The notes: generated from the letters alone by a model not told the origin. 64,000 nt of DNA from Pseudisothecium myosuroides (GCA_951799445.1 OX637295.1:18414001-18478000); one strand, 5' to 3'. Shown: positions 12,014-23,988, counted from the first letter of the stretch. Made by a program: numbers and translations.

Positions 12014-12235
12014 AATTTTGCATTTCCCAAGTCTCTAATTAAATCACAAGTTTGCGAATTTAGACCCTTCATTGTTTTTTGGGCCCTCAAATTCCACGGT
12101 GATAGGTCACAAAAATTAATTATTTTGCGTTTCCTGGGTTCTAAACTAAATCAAAAGTTTGGAAATTTAGATGCCTATTGATTTTTTTTGCCCTCTAATT
12201 CCACGGTAATAGGTCATAAAAATTTATTATTTTCA
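12014..12235. repeat. About 112-bp direct tandem duplication
   Basis: The segment with GGGCCCTCAAATTCCACGGTGATAG followed by a TATTTTGCGTTTCC-type stretch occurs twice in tandem, at about 12014-12120 and 12128-12235, with roughly 15% differences. No coding capacity. Confidence 0.75.
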
Positions 12236-12469
12236 GGAGAATCTTGAATATTCCTTAGAATATTCAAATGTTCAATAATAAAATCTATAAATAGTAAAAA
12301 AATAACTTTTTTCACTTTCTAGCCGCTCTCTGCTCACCGAGTTACCGCTCACAAAGCAGTGTTGTCCTATGTTGTACAATTCCAAATGAAGTGGAAATTT
12401 TCAAGCATGTAGCCAACCTGCCATGAAGAATAAATCTAAAGAAGCACCACCATTTTGGATAGTTTTTCA

Positions 12470-12735
12470 TACAAATGTGAGCTTTTGAAGTGCAGCTACC
12501 CAGTTTTTTGCAAGGCCAAAAAAAGGATTTTTGCGAATTCAAAAACTCATATCTTGCAATCCATGCTCTAAAAAATTCTGAAATTTTTTCCTCATGTTTT
12601 CAAGTCAACATACTACAAGATCCTACAATTACATGTGTTCCAAAATGTTTTTTTCCCAAAATTTGTACTTGTACTAGAAATGGCAGTTTTGGAGCATTTT
12701 TGGTAAAAACATAATCAAGAAACTTAAGGGGCTAA
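12470..12735 (+). mobile_element. Truncated relative of family A
   Basis: This aligns with the right third of the family A element at 1238-2168: both have TATCTTGCAATC, AAAATTCTGAAATTTTTTCC, a GATCCTA-ATTACAT stretch and AGAAATGGCAGTTTT in order. The right terminus is worn (GGGGCTAA instead of GGGGTTAA) and no left end was found. Confidence 0.65.
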
Positions 12736-12859
12736 ACTTGCAACCGGTGGGGATATTCATTCTAAAATTTTTAGACAATGTACTTGAGCAAGTTAATGAA
12801 AGGATTCTATGGTTGAATTTGTTAAAAAACAAATGTTGATGAAGATTTTGACCTTGCTT

Positions 12860-13535
12860 CATTAGAAGAAAAATGGGCCCTCGGGAGGTCTGTGAGTTCC
12901 CGGACAGCAGGGAACGCTGGCCGAAAAAACGAAAAAAAAAAATCGAAAAAAAAAAAAAAAAAAAAAATTCTTTTGGCCGGCGAATAGCAGGGCCTGCTCT
13001 GCGCGAGACGGTTCATTATTATAATTTAGAAAATATTATAAAATTATTATAAATTTATTATTTTTAAAATAAATACAAAATTTCATACTGACGAGGCCGA
13101 AATTATCCTCGTCGGCCTGAATTGTTATTTTATTATATTTTTTTAATTTTTTAATATTTTTTAATATTTTTTTATTGTGGCCACTATTCATCAATGATGA
13201 TGAATAGTGGCCATTGACCCTTAACCCTTAAAGGACGAAGGGATGACCCTCAAAATCCTCCCTTTCCATTACCGTGTGAATCATTGCCTTAACAAAGTGG
13301 AAAAGCATTCATTGGAAATTGACCTACTGTAGAAGACCTTCCCTTTTCACAACAAAATTCCGAGGATGAATAGTTGCACTTCTGTCCACATGCAAAGATG
13401 CTCTGTCATTCATCGGACGCCAAACGTCCTCCGCGTCGTTCAAGGGTTAAAGGGGCTGCGAGTTCCATTGTAGGGAACTCACAACCCCTTTGCAAAGGGA
13501 AGGAGCCCTCCCGAGGGCCCATTTTTTTTCTAATG
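12860..13535. mobile_element. MITE with about 30-bp TIRs inside a 26-bp direct repeat
   Basis: A 676-bp element. Left end CATTAGAAGAAAAATGGGCC(CTCGGGAGG); right end its inverted form at 13503-13535. Exactly abutting it are two identical 26-bp direct repeats (12834-12859 and 13536-13561). The interior holds poly-A, a hairpin around TGGCCACTATTCATCA (about 13178-13215), another around 13452-13495, and a nested TTAA element (13225-13446). The flanking repeat is far longer than normal target duplications of DNA transposons. Confidence 0.85.
13225..13446 (+). mobile_element. TTAA-flanked MITE, family B copy 1 (nested)
   Basis: A 222-bp element with left end CCCTTAAAGGACG and right end CGTCGTTCAAGGG, flanked by TTAA at 13221-13224 and 13447-13450. 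An inverted copy of exactly 222 bp lies at 42752-42973. No coding capacity. It is inserted in the element 12860-13535, so it arrived later. Confidence 0.9.
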
Positions 13536-13561
13536 TGTTGATGAAGATTTTGACCTTGCTT

Positions 13562-15300
13562 TAGGGACCTGTCTTTCTACTTGCATTTTGAAACATGTAA
13601 AAAATCATTTTGGTGTTTTTTTGGATGAATGACCATCTCCATAGAATTGCTACAAATGGCCAATTTTTATTTTTTTTATTGAATTTTTTTCTTATTTTTT
13701 ATTAATTAAAATATAAAATATCTATTTTCTTGAGATTTGGACCTTCTTTAGTTTTCCTACTTAGATAATTTTTTAATGAATTTTCTTTGGTGGTTACCTT
13801 CATCATAAAGGTGCATATATTGGCCATATTTTTTAATTTGAAAAAAAATTGGTATACTAATTTTAAAGTACTTTAGAAAAAATCATGAGTATTATTGCAA
13901 AACGCAACAAATAGTACAAGCGTTTTATGCAATCACCCATAATGACAAATTTTTGATACCATTGTACATTCAATTGATGCATCTTTAAATATGCAAAAAC
14001 AACACATTGCACATATAATTGGGCTTCCTAGATCTCAACCTTGAAACATCTAAAAGAATGCTCCGTGTCCTTTGGATGCTTTTTAGGAGGTTTCAAAGAT
14101 GGAAAATATAACATTTTCATCCCACTTTCCATCAAATTTTTTTAGAAGGGCTACTTAAACTCATTTTCCATTAGATGTTTTTTAGGGCAGTGGAGGGCTG
14201 GAGGCTACTTTAGCCCCATTTTCCATATTGTGATACAACCGCTACTAGCTTGAATAAATAAAAATTAAAAAATATTATTAATTGATGTGGCAAAGTTCTT
14301 ATAGTTCGGGGATTTAGAAGAACTCGCAGCCTTGTTGAGGACCTCAATCTCCTATAATAAATAAATGCTACTATATTTTCCCTCATGATATTTTTTTACT
14401 TTTCTATATAAGAAAATGGATAAAATTCCTCAAATGTTACAATGAAATATTGAATTTAGGAATATTAAAATAAAACATTGGAAATTTTCTAAAATTTAAT
14501 ATCTTATTATAATTTGAACTTTGAAAGTATAACCATAGAGTGTTGATTTAAAATAATAAAGTAATTGATTTACACCATGTTGTTCAACATTATACTACCT
14601 TGGTTTTTGAAAAAGACCCGTGTTTCTTTTGTAAAATATAGAGGAAACATAGGTCTTTCTCATAAACAAAGGGAATAATATACATCTATTGATAAAATTG
14701 TAGTTTATTAAAGCATATTGTATAATAAGTATTAATTTTTTCACTTTTAATTAAAATATTCATAGTAATTTCAAATATTGACAATAAAATCTGAAATTTT
14801 TATCTTTTAGAAGACATGTAATTACTCACAAAAAAATAAACACTAGTGGAAAGGATGTCTTGGAACACCTAAATATAGTGTCAAAGCTTGGTGCTCCAAG
14901 ACCTCCTTTTCTTCAAGTGAAACATGAAAATTTTCATATCTTACTTTAAATACCTTAAATTAGGTTGTTTGTTTATTTGTTTCATTTTATATGTTTGTTT
15001 TGTTTTGTTATTTTAAAAAATATATAATTTTCACATCGCATGTCCAAACACCACAAAATTAAAAGTCCTTGCACTCCTTCATACATAAAACATATTGAAT
15101 TCCAAATTTTTTACAAATTAAAAAATTAAATAATCATTTTTACTTTTATTTTGGTTGTGGCAACAACATAGGGCACACTAGTATAGTTGAAAAATAATAA
15201 CTTATAAGCAGAGGGACAATGAAGTTTGAAAACATTGTAACAGGCCTATCCTTTCAAAATTAAGGATTAACTGCCAACCAATTACAAGTTTCCTATTCTA
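13562..15300. other. AT-rich DNA, no gene seen
   Basis: About 1.7 kb of AT-rich sequence with many homopolymer runs. No coding frame, RNA gene or repeat shared with the window was recognised. Confidence 0.55.
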
Positions 15301-16320
15301 CAAAAACTAAAGGAATCCCCATCATTTGTAATGCCAAACCATCATTTGAGGAAGAAAAAGTAGTATTTAGAAGAGTTGCCATCCCCAACAGCAATGCTCA
15401 ATTGGCATGGCAAACACAATGTAAAACACCCTTGCAAGCATTAATTGTCGACATTTTTCATCCAAAATTTGCCAATGTCCAAGTTTTGCTGCTCCACTCT
15501 TGGTTAATTGTCGAAGAGATGATTGTGGCGAAGGTCTGCTTGTTCTTGTTGGAAAGACAAAGATGAGCGAGGAGGAACATGAGTGAGAATCAAGCGGCTC
15601 TTCCATCAATTGTTGCGAGAATTACAGTTGTGGAGTTTAGGAGCTGGTTCATTGTGCCAGTAAGGTGAATTTTATTAAAATGGCGGTATCCCATACGCCA
15701 TTTTCAAACCGCACGGTGCCAAAGTTGCAGAATGGCACCATAATAATGAAATTCGTCATCAGTGGTTTGGTGAGTAGGTGGTTGTTGGGTTGATGTGAAT
15801 TGAGTGGGTTGCCATCCGGCACTCAGAGTTTGGATTTAGAGAACTGAGAGGGGGAGTGAAATGAGAACTTTACGCGCAAGTTTCCGAAGGAAAGTTGGCA
15901 ATAGTAGGAAATTTTTGGCCATAGAGTGTGGAAACTCAAGTCTGCATTGACTGCTAGTTGACAGCGCATCCGAATAGTTCGATGAAATGAAGAGATCAAT
16001 CACATTCAGAGAGAATCAAAATCCTCGTGGACACAGTACGTGAAATAGTCCGAGCAGAGAGGGGAGAAGATGAAGCACGCGCTTTGCTGCATTATCACCG
16101 TGCATTGAAGATGGTAATGTACAGTATGTGGAGAGTCAGTCTAACAACATGGCCAAACAAAAAAATATGGCAGAAGAGAACCTTGTTAATGGTTACCAGA
16201 TGTCGGCCTTTGAAATTCGACCAAGTAGACTTTTTCTCAGAGCTGAATTCAGGTAGTTGTTGGGCTTTTATTGTATTGACAGTGTCCATTGACCAATAAG
16301 GCCAATACTGCGTCACAGAA
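15300..16320. repeat. Partial, diverged copy of the duplicated module
   Basis: 15470-15570 matches 46380-46480 (shared GTTCTTGTTGGAAAGA and GGC(A/G)AAGGT). 15610-15990 matches 22140-22410, 26335-26740 and 50480-50700 (AATTACAGT...GGAGCT(C)AGGAGC, GTTGGGTTGATGTGA, CACTCAGAGTTTG, GAAAATCAAGTCTGCATTGACT in one form or another). It carries a family D MITE. The reading frames at 15367-15609 and 16027-16299 fall in this repeated DNA and are not supported as genes. Confidence 0.65.
15664..15758. mobile_element. Family D MITE, short form
   Basis: Left end GTGAATTTTATTAAAATGGCGGTATCC; right end ATAATAATGAAATTCGTCATC. It is about 95 bp, much shorter than the 283-308 bp members, so the interior is deleted. 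It interrupts the module sequence that is continuous at 22140-22200. Confidence 0.7.
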
Positions 16321-16590
16321 GTCTTAGAAACAATGAAGCAAGGTACAGCAATGTTCTTGCCTTCCTTTACAAAAAATTGAAGAGATTCTGAGCTCCGCCA
16401 AGATCACATTGATCATTGATCACTGTGGGAGTACGTATCATCCGGAAAGTCCCAATTAACAATTTAGTGGAGGTAAAAGTAGCAGAACTTTTTCAATTTT
16501 TGCATTTAAATACAAAGTTAGGACTTAGATATTAGAAATAGAAATTAGTTTCTACGTAGAAAAGATAAAACTCTAATTAGGTTACGCAGT
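16321..16590. other. Spacer or left part of the CCGGA-rich element
   Basis: No coding frame. A CCGGAAAGTCCC at about 16440 suggests that the CCGGA-rich element may begin near 16425, but no terminal repeat fixes the edge. Confidence 0.4.
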
Positions 16591-16710
16591 CTTCCGGAAA
16601 CCGAAGCCGGAAAGCCGGAAAGTTCCGGATCGTAGGGGCCTACTGCCTAGGTTCCGGCTAGGGAACTTACGGGAACTTTTTCGGCGGTGGGAACTTAGGG
16701 TTCTGACAGG

Positions 16711-16718
16711 TATTTAAA
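16711..16718 (+). promoter_or_regulatory. TATA box of the CCGGA-rich element
   Basis: TATTTAAA in a GC-richer context, about 150 bp upstream of the preferred ATG at 16865. A start site near 16745 would fit. Supported by position only. Confidence 0.5.
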
Positions 16719-16864
16719 CCCCACCGCCAACCTCATTTAGTCTCTTTTTACCCGTGCTCTTCCACGGTGCGTTAGAAGAGAGAAAGAGTGGTGAGTTAGG
16801 GCGTGTTAGGGAGAGAAAGGGAGGACGGTGCCGATTGCACCGGATTGTCTTAGCAGTCGGTGAG

Positions 16865-18766
16865 ATGGCGGAAGCAAGTCGATCCCGGAGGTCGGTAGTG
16901 ACAGCCCGGGGCGTGCGTCTGGTTATCCCATCGGATCCGGAGCGCCTTAAGGAGTTAGAGGGAGACCTAGAAATCATGGGATGTCTAGGGTTGATTAAAC
17001 GTCCATGGAACGTCCGGAGTGAAGGGATGATTGACGAGCTGGTTTCCGGAGTAGGCAATCAGTTCAATTTAACGATTAGGGGTCGATCTAAGGCCTGGAC
17101 TCCGGAGTTGTGGGCGAAGGCATACTTTACGCCAACCAGGGGATCCGGAATGGCGTCCCGGACGGACACTTACGCCGCGGAGGTATTCCGGAGTCATGCG
17201 GATTCCAAGGAAGGGAACGCCGCAAGTGACTGTAAGAGTCCCCGGGATGGGCAGTTGTTAGCATTTCTCATCCCTATTTTGTATCCGGAAAAGCCCACCC
17301 GGATTACAATGACTGTGGCAAATACTATTTTCGGAGCGCTGGGAGATAGAGAGAATCCGGCTCCCAGGCCGGTCAGTTGGGGAGTGATCATTCACTCCGT
17401 AGTGGAAAAGTTAGCGGTTAATATCGCGAACAAGAAATCGAGTCCGATTAGCCCCTATCTTTTCCATCTGTATCACTCCAAGGATGCACTGGCCGGACCG
17501 GAAATGACGGTGTACCGGAAGGGCGAGAATCTGTTGAAGTACGGACTTCCCGCGGACGATGAACCGGATGAGCTCGAGACGGAAGAAGAGGAACCGGAAA
17601 CGGAGCATGCGTCACCCAACGTTGCAGGGACGCGCCGGAAGTTGACTGATCAGGGTGCTCGGGGGAAACAAGAAGCCGAGGAGGAAGAATAGCCCCGAGA
17701 CCCACTTTCAGACACGGATCAGCTAGACGCCACCATCAAATGGCTGATAGCTACACGGGCACAGAATGAGCGGATGTCGGCACTGATCCGGGATATGTGC
17801 GGGAAATTGGGTGTGAAGGAAGAAGCCCAAATCCTGGTAGCATTGACGGAAAGACCGGATCCAGAAGCGGTGAAGCAGTTGGAGGACCGGATTCTGACCT
17901 TGGAGCAAGAACGGGACCGGTTTCGAGAGCAAGCTGCGTGGTTGGATAGAGAGCGGATGGCCGCTGAAGCAAAGGAGGGAGAAGCCCTCGATCTGGTCCG
18001 GAATGTCCGGGGCCTGTTTGATAATCTAGCGGATATTCTTGCTAGAGCTACACTCTGGAATTCTCAGATGGTGAAGGATGGTCACGTGGTCGGATTGAAG
18101 GTGGTGAACATCCTAGTTGATTTTGAAGTCTAGATCGAAGGAATGCTAAAGGAAGTCCAGCAGCTGTTGGGCAACCTGGATCCGCTTGAGGGGTTAGACC
18201 AAGGCCTTTTTGACCTGGGTCATGATCTCCAAGAAGGAGGGGCACAAAATCAGCCTTCTCCGGCAAAGAGCAAAACAATTGCCGGAATGCCGCAAGCCGG
18301 AATAGCATCGGCCCAGAAGAGGAGGTCGTTAGTGAAGCAGTTTGCGGCTACGACTCCAGTGAAGGACGTTGTTCTAGGCGTGCCAACCGGAATAACTGCG
18401 TCGGTGGCAAATCTCTTCCCCGACAAACCGGTTGCTTCCACTTTCCGGGAACCAGCTTTACCCGGAACGGTGTTGAATCCAGCTCGGACGGATCCGGTGA
18501 GTTTTACTCACATGCTCCAGCCCCTTCTACAGACACCGGCAACATCCCAGCTCATCGATCTTACTGTTCCAAAACCAAGGGGACGGCGGCTACTGAACGA
18601 GGCAGACCCAGAATCGGAAGAGGAGGAGGAGACGACTCAATCGGAGGAAGAAGAGTTGCAGCCTCCCCGGACCAGGTCAAAGATGAAGAACACCCCGCCC
18701 AAGAAGACAGGTGGATCGCCATCTCAGGGTGGCACTTCTGTAAAGAAAGCTAAGAGGAATAGGTGA
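16865..18766 (+). pseudogene. Unknown 634-codon gene with two in-frame TAG stops
   Basis: Three open segments lie in one frame and are separated only by TAG at 17690-17692 and 18131-18133, so this was one protein of about 634 codons. I chose ATG 16865, after the TATA box; an in-frame ATG exists at 16754. Roughly the first 225 residues look globular (KELEGDLEIMGCLGLIKRPW; SPISPYLFHLYHSKDAL). Then comes an acidic tract (DELETEEEEPETEHA), a coiled-coil-like stretch (LEDRILTLEQERDRFREQ), and a basic, disordered, Ser/Pro-rich C-terminus with a second acidic tract (EADPESEEEEE) and a KKTGG...KKAKRNR tail that could be a nuclear signal. I recognise no family. Both stops are one C-to-T step from CAG. 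A gag-like or plant-transposon accessory protein is possible. Confidence 0.6.
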
Positions 18767-19560
18767 CTATTTAGGGTAGCAGAAATAATAGTTAGGATTC
18801 TTACCAGGATTGTAGTTCCGGAAACGGATTTTCCGGATGTGGGACCAGTAGTTCCGGACTTTTAGGAGTTAAACGGTTTCCCGGTATTCCCGGAACGGTC
18901 TTCAAGGCCGTTGCCTTTTTGCTTTTTGGTTGGCCGTTGGCCGGTTTTCTGGTGGCCGTTTGGGGTGCCTTTCTGTGGGTTTTTAAGGGCAGGCCGGCTT
19001 GTTGGCCTGTCATTCCTTTTCCTTGTTCATTTAATCTGAAGCATTCAGGAAAGCACTCGTTGGATTATTCTCTTGCGTATCGCGTCTATAGTCACTTGTG
19101 TAGATGTGTAAGTGAGAGTGTGCAAGGGAAGAAGTCCGGATTCGTGGACTGCCGGATTAGGCTAAGTGTGTCTTGCAAATGAGTTTTTAGACTTGCGCAG
19201 TGAGAAAGTGGCGCCTTTAAATCGCTGGTACGGTAATCCGGTGGAGACCAAGGAGTGGTCCGAAAGCTAGTCCGGAAGTCGCAGGGGCGGTTCTGTGCGG
19301 AGATAGGCGACCGCCAGAGGAATATTTCCACCCACCGGAAAGCTAGTCAACCTCATGAGCGGTTGAGAGCTAGGAAGTCATTCCCTTAGTTCCGGAAGTC
19401 CGGTATCCGTCGTTGTAGTAAGGAGGACCTAACGCTACCCTATGTGACCAGCTTTCCGGATAGGCCATCCGGGATGTTGTGAAGATGCCACCCTTTTTAC
19501 TCAACTAGATCTATTCTTGGGTTGTGTTTTGTTTTATGTTAATAGAGTTTATGTCAGATA
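18767..19560 (+). other. GC-rich 3' part of the CCGGA element
   Basis: No long coding frame. TTCCGGA motifs continue, together with a TTGGCCGTTGGCCGG-type run near 18930. Probably an untranslated or terminal part of the element. Confidence 0.45.
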
Positions 19561-19576
19561 CGGAGTGGTGCAGTTC

Positions 19577-19660
19577 CCTACCCCTCGGAAAGAGCAAGTG
19601 AGGAACCCTCTGAGGATAACTACCCCTCGGAAAGAGCAAGTGAGGAACCCTCTGAGGATA
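19577..19660. repeat. Perfect 42-bp tandem duplication
   Basis: CTACCCCTCGGAAAGAGCAA followed by GTGAGGAACCCTCTGAGGATAA occurs twice in direct succession without a difference, so the duplication is recent or conserved. It lies in the 3' part of the CCGGA element. Confidence 0.9.
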
Positions 19661-20694
19661 AAACAGAGGTATCGAAAACCAACTTGTTAGAAAGACGGAA
19701 CCGGAAGATTGGGTAGAGCCGGATCCGGAAGAGAACCCGGAAAGGAAGTAGTTCCGGAAAAGAGTTCGTGTGTTGAAAGGACCCCTCTCGAGGTGGTCAA
19801 AGTCCGGAAACTTAGAGGTCTAGAAACACTAATTCTTGAATCAACGTCTGGAATCTCTTGGGACGATAACTTGTGTCATTTTAGCACGTTTTGTTGTTAA
19901 AAATACTTACGCCTAGATTACGCGTACGACAATCACAACATGAGAATCTATGAGAGCTTTGTGTAAGTTCACTTGGTATTTGGTGCACCTCCAAACAATA
20001 CTTTGAAAATCCATAACTTATTCATACGGTGTCCAAATAATGCATACTAAAGTGTGTTGGAATCCACTTTTAGTTGCCAATAGTATCTAATAAAAGAATT
20101 CATGTTTAAAAAATAAGTAACGTTGCTCAATTGAAATGATTGACGATTTAGAGGTGCGAATACCGAAAGTTTGCATCAAACTGCTCTTCCAAGCGAGGTA
20201 CGCACTCTCGGAAAATATTATTATCGTCATCCACAGCCACTAGCTGTACTCGGGAAGTTCTCCAGTTACAGGGGGCACATATTGAAACATTTGATTTCAA
20301 AGACGAAAAAGGAGACTACAAAACCAACGCCACCCGGGACTTCAACCCCGACTTCCCACAATGCCTTCGCTGCTTTCTGGCTTGTTATTTTGGCCGGATC
20401 GAGGGGATTGATCAATCTCGTGCAAGTTTCCCAACAGCTAGGTGGGGAAATCAGCACAATTCCGACTCGGTGATTGCAAGTTTGATACCCAATTGGGCAC
20501 CACGCACGCGGTACTACGGACCTCTCTCCCTGCACTAGTACCCATTTTACTGTTGACATTGTTAACCTAAGCCTCTGTGAAAGGAACACCCAAGCCTTCA
20601 TATACATTCAAAAAAGCTGCAATCTGCTGTAATTGTTCAACTGGCAGAGAGAGAACAAGAGCTCTAGATCTAAAATGTACTCACCAACCACCAC

Positions 20695-20832
20695 CGGAAG
20701 TAATAATTGTGTCGTCAGTGTACATCAAGGTCTAACATCTAGGAACGCTATGGATTTATAGTTCAGGACAGGTGTTCTGAAACCTGACAAAGTAACGGAA
20801 TACCGCCCATTTAACGAGATTGACGTACGTTT
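20695..20832. mobile_element. Worn family D MITE in M1
   Basis: The right end CGGAATACCGCCCATTTAACGAGATT matches the family D terminus, and the interior (CAAGGTCTAACATCTAGGA) matches the better-preserved copy at 47390-47545. The left end is lost. It predates the module duplication. Confidence 0.55.
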
Positions 20833-21011
20833 AGAAGAAGTATGGATTGCTCGTGGCTGTTATTCGGTATCTTCGCCATGCTTAGCTGGGATACCAATTG
20901 GTGTGAACTTCCCTTGTTCAGTAAGACCAGAATCGTGGTCTTGACCACTCTGAGCAAACCTCGAATCGAATCACCTTGGTTTATTGCAAGCCGTGCAACA
21001 TCTCTTCATTT

Positions 21012-21242
21012 TCACTCCCATATCTGGACCCTCCACAGGATTGTCTCGACCGACCCCTTCCTCTCCAGCATCTCCAAATTGGACATTGCAGTTGGCAAAA
21101 CACGTGACGAGGGGCTCTCAAGTTCTGAAATCGCCAGGATCGAAAACACCACAATCGACCCTACCAAGGACAGCACTACCAACGACAACACCGCAAGAAT
21201 AATCTTATGCTGGTTGTCCCGGAGAGCGTCACACAGCGCCAT
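21012..21242 (-). CDS. Small single-pass membrane protein, unrecognised (paralogue of 47704-47934)
   Basis: 76 residues. After MALCDALRDNQHK there is one strong hydrophobic helix (ILAVLSLVVLSLVGSIVVF), then SELESPSSRVLPTAMSNLEM. The copy at 47704-47934 differs at few residues (for example L/H, I/F and I/V exchanges) and keeps the same start and stop. The upstream DNA (GATAGCAAC(A/T)TCAATGGCGCT) is also conserved. N-terminal charged residues before a helix could be a membrane anchor. No family recognised. It may be the first exon of a longer gene: the residues after the helix are less hydrophobic and I cannot exclude splicing. Confidence 0.45.
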   Translation of the reverse strand: MALCDALRDNQHKIILAVLSLVVLSLVGSIVVFSILAISELESPSSRVLPTAMSNLEMLERKGSVETILWRVQIWE

Positions 21243-21848
21243 TGATGTTGCTATCTAGACCACGTTGCTCGATGTTGCAATAGAATGAATTGAATTGGGC
21301 AGTGATTGAATGATTCCTATTAACCGATGAGGAAAATATGCAGTATTGAATCGAGAATGAAGTTCGGTACTGATCGATCACTTCGGGCTCGATCTGGTTT
21401 TATCGATCATCGCCAATGTGTTGAAGTGAAGCAGAGGTGAAGCCGACTTTCTTGCTCACGAAGCTACCTTACCCTTTCGTAACTAATAATTTGCAATTGG
21501 CGGAAATGAATGCATTGACTTCCAGAGGAGTATTGCAGCTTGTCGGGAACGCAATCGTCGGTAGAGACGTTTTGCCGTGTTGGGTACGACTTGAGCTCTG
21601 GGGATCCTCTAGTGCCGCCTCTAACCCTGATTAGTTGTTAATTCAAATGGATATGGATACTATATCCGGTGCAGACATTTGCAAAGGGAATTTTCGATCA
21701 TGAATGGACAATTTTATCATTTCCATGTTGAAAATGCATGCCAGGGTTTTGTGCTTATGGAGCTCGTCACTTCACTATATTCATTAATTATTGTCCCTCC
21801 GCAACAACTAAGTCAAGAGGCAGTTTCAAAATTGAACTGGAAATCTAA

Positions 21849-22131
21849 TGGCCAATTTCATTAAAATGGTGGTATTCTGTTGATTTGGCACTTTTAGCAG
21901 TTCAGACCGCACAGTCTGAACTGTTTTTTCTGTACCAGAAATCTATACCTGTACTAGATTTTTGAAATCTATACCAATCCTAGATTTTTTAGACTGTGCG
22001 GTCTAATATCTGTGTTAGTCCTAGATTTCTGAAATCTAAAACTGACCTAGATGTTAGCACTGTACACTTGTTCTAGATGTCACGGTGTGAAAATGGCACA
22101 TGGAATACTGCCATTTTAATGAAATTTGCCA
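21849..22131. mobile_element. Family D MITE, 283 bp
   Basis: Left end TGGCCAATTTCATTAAAATG, right end CATTTTAATGAAATTTGCCA. The interior has GTTCAGACCGCACAGTCTGAAC, a palindrome, and repeats of CTAGATTT(T/C)TGAAATCTA. Close to the copy at 37951-38258. No coding capacity. Confidence 0.85.
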
Positions 22132-23988
22132 TACCCTCAGTCGTGGAGCTCAGGAGCTTGTTCAGTGCGCCAGTGACTTGTTGAGAAGATTGAAGATTTG
22201 CTGTTGGGTTGATGTGACTTGAGTGCATTCCGCCATCAGGCACTCAGAGTTTGAATCAAAAAACTGAGAGGGGGAGGTGTGCTGGTGGGGGTTGAAATGG
22301 GAGCTTCATGCCCAAGTTTGTTTCCACAGGGACGTCGGTAACAAGTGGCAATGGAGTGTGGAAAATCAAGTCTGTATTGACTAGGCCTAGGAGGACGGGC
22401 CCATGATCATTGATTTCAAGTCTCCATGTCCATCACTTTGTTGGTTGCCATCTTGCAACTCCTGAGCAGTGTTTTTTTGTTTTTTTCCGGACAAATGGTT
22501 ATGTGGCCTTCTTTCAAGAAGATTGTGAGTTTCCTGGCTCCTTCATTTTGGAGGTTTGAATTGAAGGAGGCCAATTTTGAGTATGCAATTTTGAGTATGT
22601 AATTTTTACATGCAATTTTTGTATGTGTTGGCTTTGCATGATGGATGAAATGAGGTTTTGGAAACATTGTGGCAACAATGTGCAGGCCATCATTTCAGTT
22701 TGGCATTTTTTAACAAATTTACCCTCTTTTTTTTCTATAGGCTTGAAGTTACCCATTATTTTTTTAAGAAATTAGGCATTTAATTGCCTAAAAAAAAACT
22801 GCTCTTGAGATATGAATGAAAATTTTGTATAATTATTTTTGAGAGACGAAAGTTTATGTCCGCTACAAGTCATAAAGTTTTCAAATTTTTTGGGAAAAAT
22901 TTGAAATTACTATGAATGTTTTAAGAAAAAAAAATGAAGAAATTTCATATCAAATATAAAATATGCTAGAATAATCTGAAATTTTCACCATAGATGTGTG
23001 TTATAGTGTATAAATCATGTTATAAACCAAAGTTACCAAGTCACTTTAAAATTAGTAATCAACCAACCATGGTTATGGGCCCAAAGTTAATATTGCTATA
23101 AAATGTGGAAATTTATAAATTTTTCAAGATTTCCAATTGGAGTAGAAACTACACTTGGTAATGTACTTGAAAAGCTTCATTTCATTAGTTGGACTCAAAT
23201 TCAAAAAATATCATTTTTATAGCTAACATTCACAATAAGTGTAAATAGCAAAAAATGGCTAGAATACACTACAAGGATAATTCATGGATTAATCATCTTC
23301 TTCTTTGGAAAAGTCAACAATACCATAATGAGAGGATTTGCAATACTATTCATTGAAAGTGTACTCAAACAACTTCGCAAAAAAAAAATATTAGATGAAA
23401 AAACAAATTTTTCCAACCTACAGTCTTAGGTGAAGTCATCCACGGACACTTGGTGTCCATGCCATCCTTCCACGGCTAAGTATCCGTGTAGATAGACTAT
23501 CTGCTATTCTGTTCCTTCTTGGAAGATTTTGATGTAGTTTCTAGAAGGCAATGGACAAGTGATGATTAGGCAATGGAAGAGGCAGTGGACAGTTGCATCA
23601 AAGCATTAGAGAAAATCTGAACTCTTAGAGAGTTGTTTCTCTACTAGCCAGATGTGCAACAAAAAATGAAAATAAGAAAATACATAATTTTTTTAATATT
23701 AAAAAAATTAAAAATTATGTAACATGTGATTGCTTCAAGTGCCACATCAAATTGTGATTATTATAAAAATTTCAAATTTGTTTTATACTTAAAAAATATA
23801 TTCTTAAAAAAAAAAATTTCCTGCATTTGCACATCCGAATGAAGTATCTCTGTCCTCTAGAGTCTAGGGAGTCCAAATTTTCTCTAATGAGTCGCCCAGT
23901 CATTCTCCCAATGACCTCGATGCCGCCGCTGCTACAGTCTACCCAGTAAGGATTGCTATTCCGAAGGATATTTTGGAGTGGTGACAAC

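Larger units (their letters stand above)
16425..19900 (+). mobile_element. CCGGA-rich element carrying a long unknown gene
   Basis: About 3.4 kb of GC-richer DNA studded with TTCCGGA and CCGGAA, both in its coding frame and in its flanks. It lies between module sequences ending near 16320 and resuming near 19905, so it looks inserted. It has one promoter-like start, one long frame and a 1.1-kb GC-rich 3' part. I see no LTRs, TIRs, reverse transcriptase, integrase or transposase. A large non-autonomous retrotransposon derivative is the simplest guess; the edges are uncertain. Confidence 0.55.

Noticed and set aside
16865..18766. TAG recoded as glutamine (alternative nuclear code, as in some green algae)
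   Set aside because: The 1768-codon BEACH gene has no in-frame TAG or TAA, and the TAG-bearing genes also contain frameshifts or TGA stops (MULE) or truncation (peroxidase). Mutational decay explains them better.
16425..19900. Complete LTR retrotransposon
   Set aside because: No pair of direct terminal repeats, no primer-binding site that I can defend, and no reverse transcriptase, protease or integrase motifs.
20171..20473. 100-residue protein shared by M1 and M3
   Set aside because: The M3 counterpart (46831-47191) needs several frame changes to follow the same residues. Not supported as coding.
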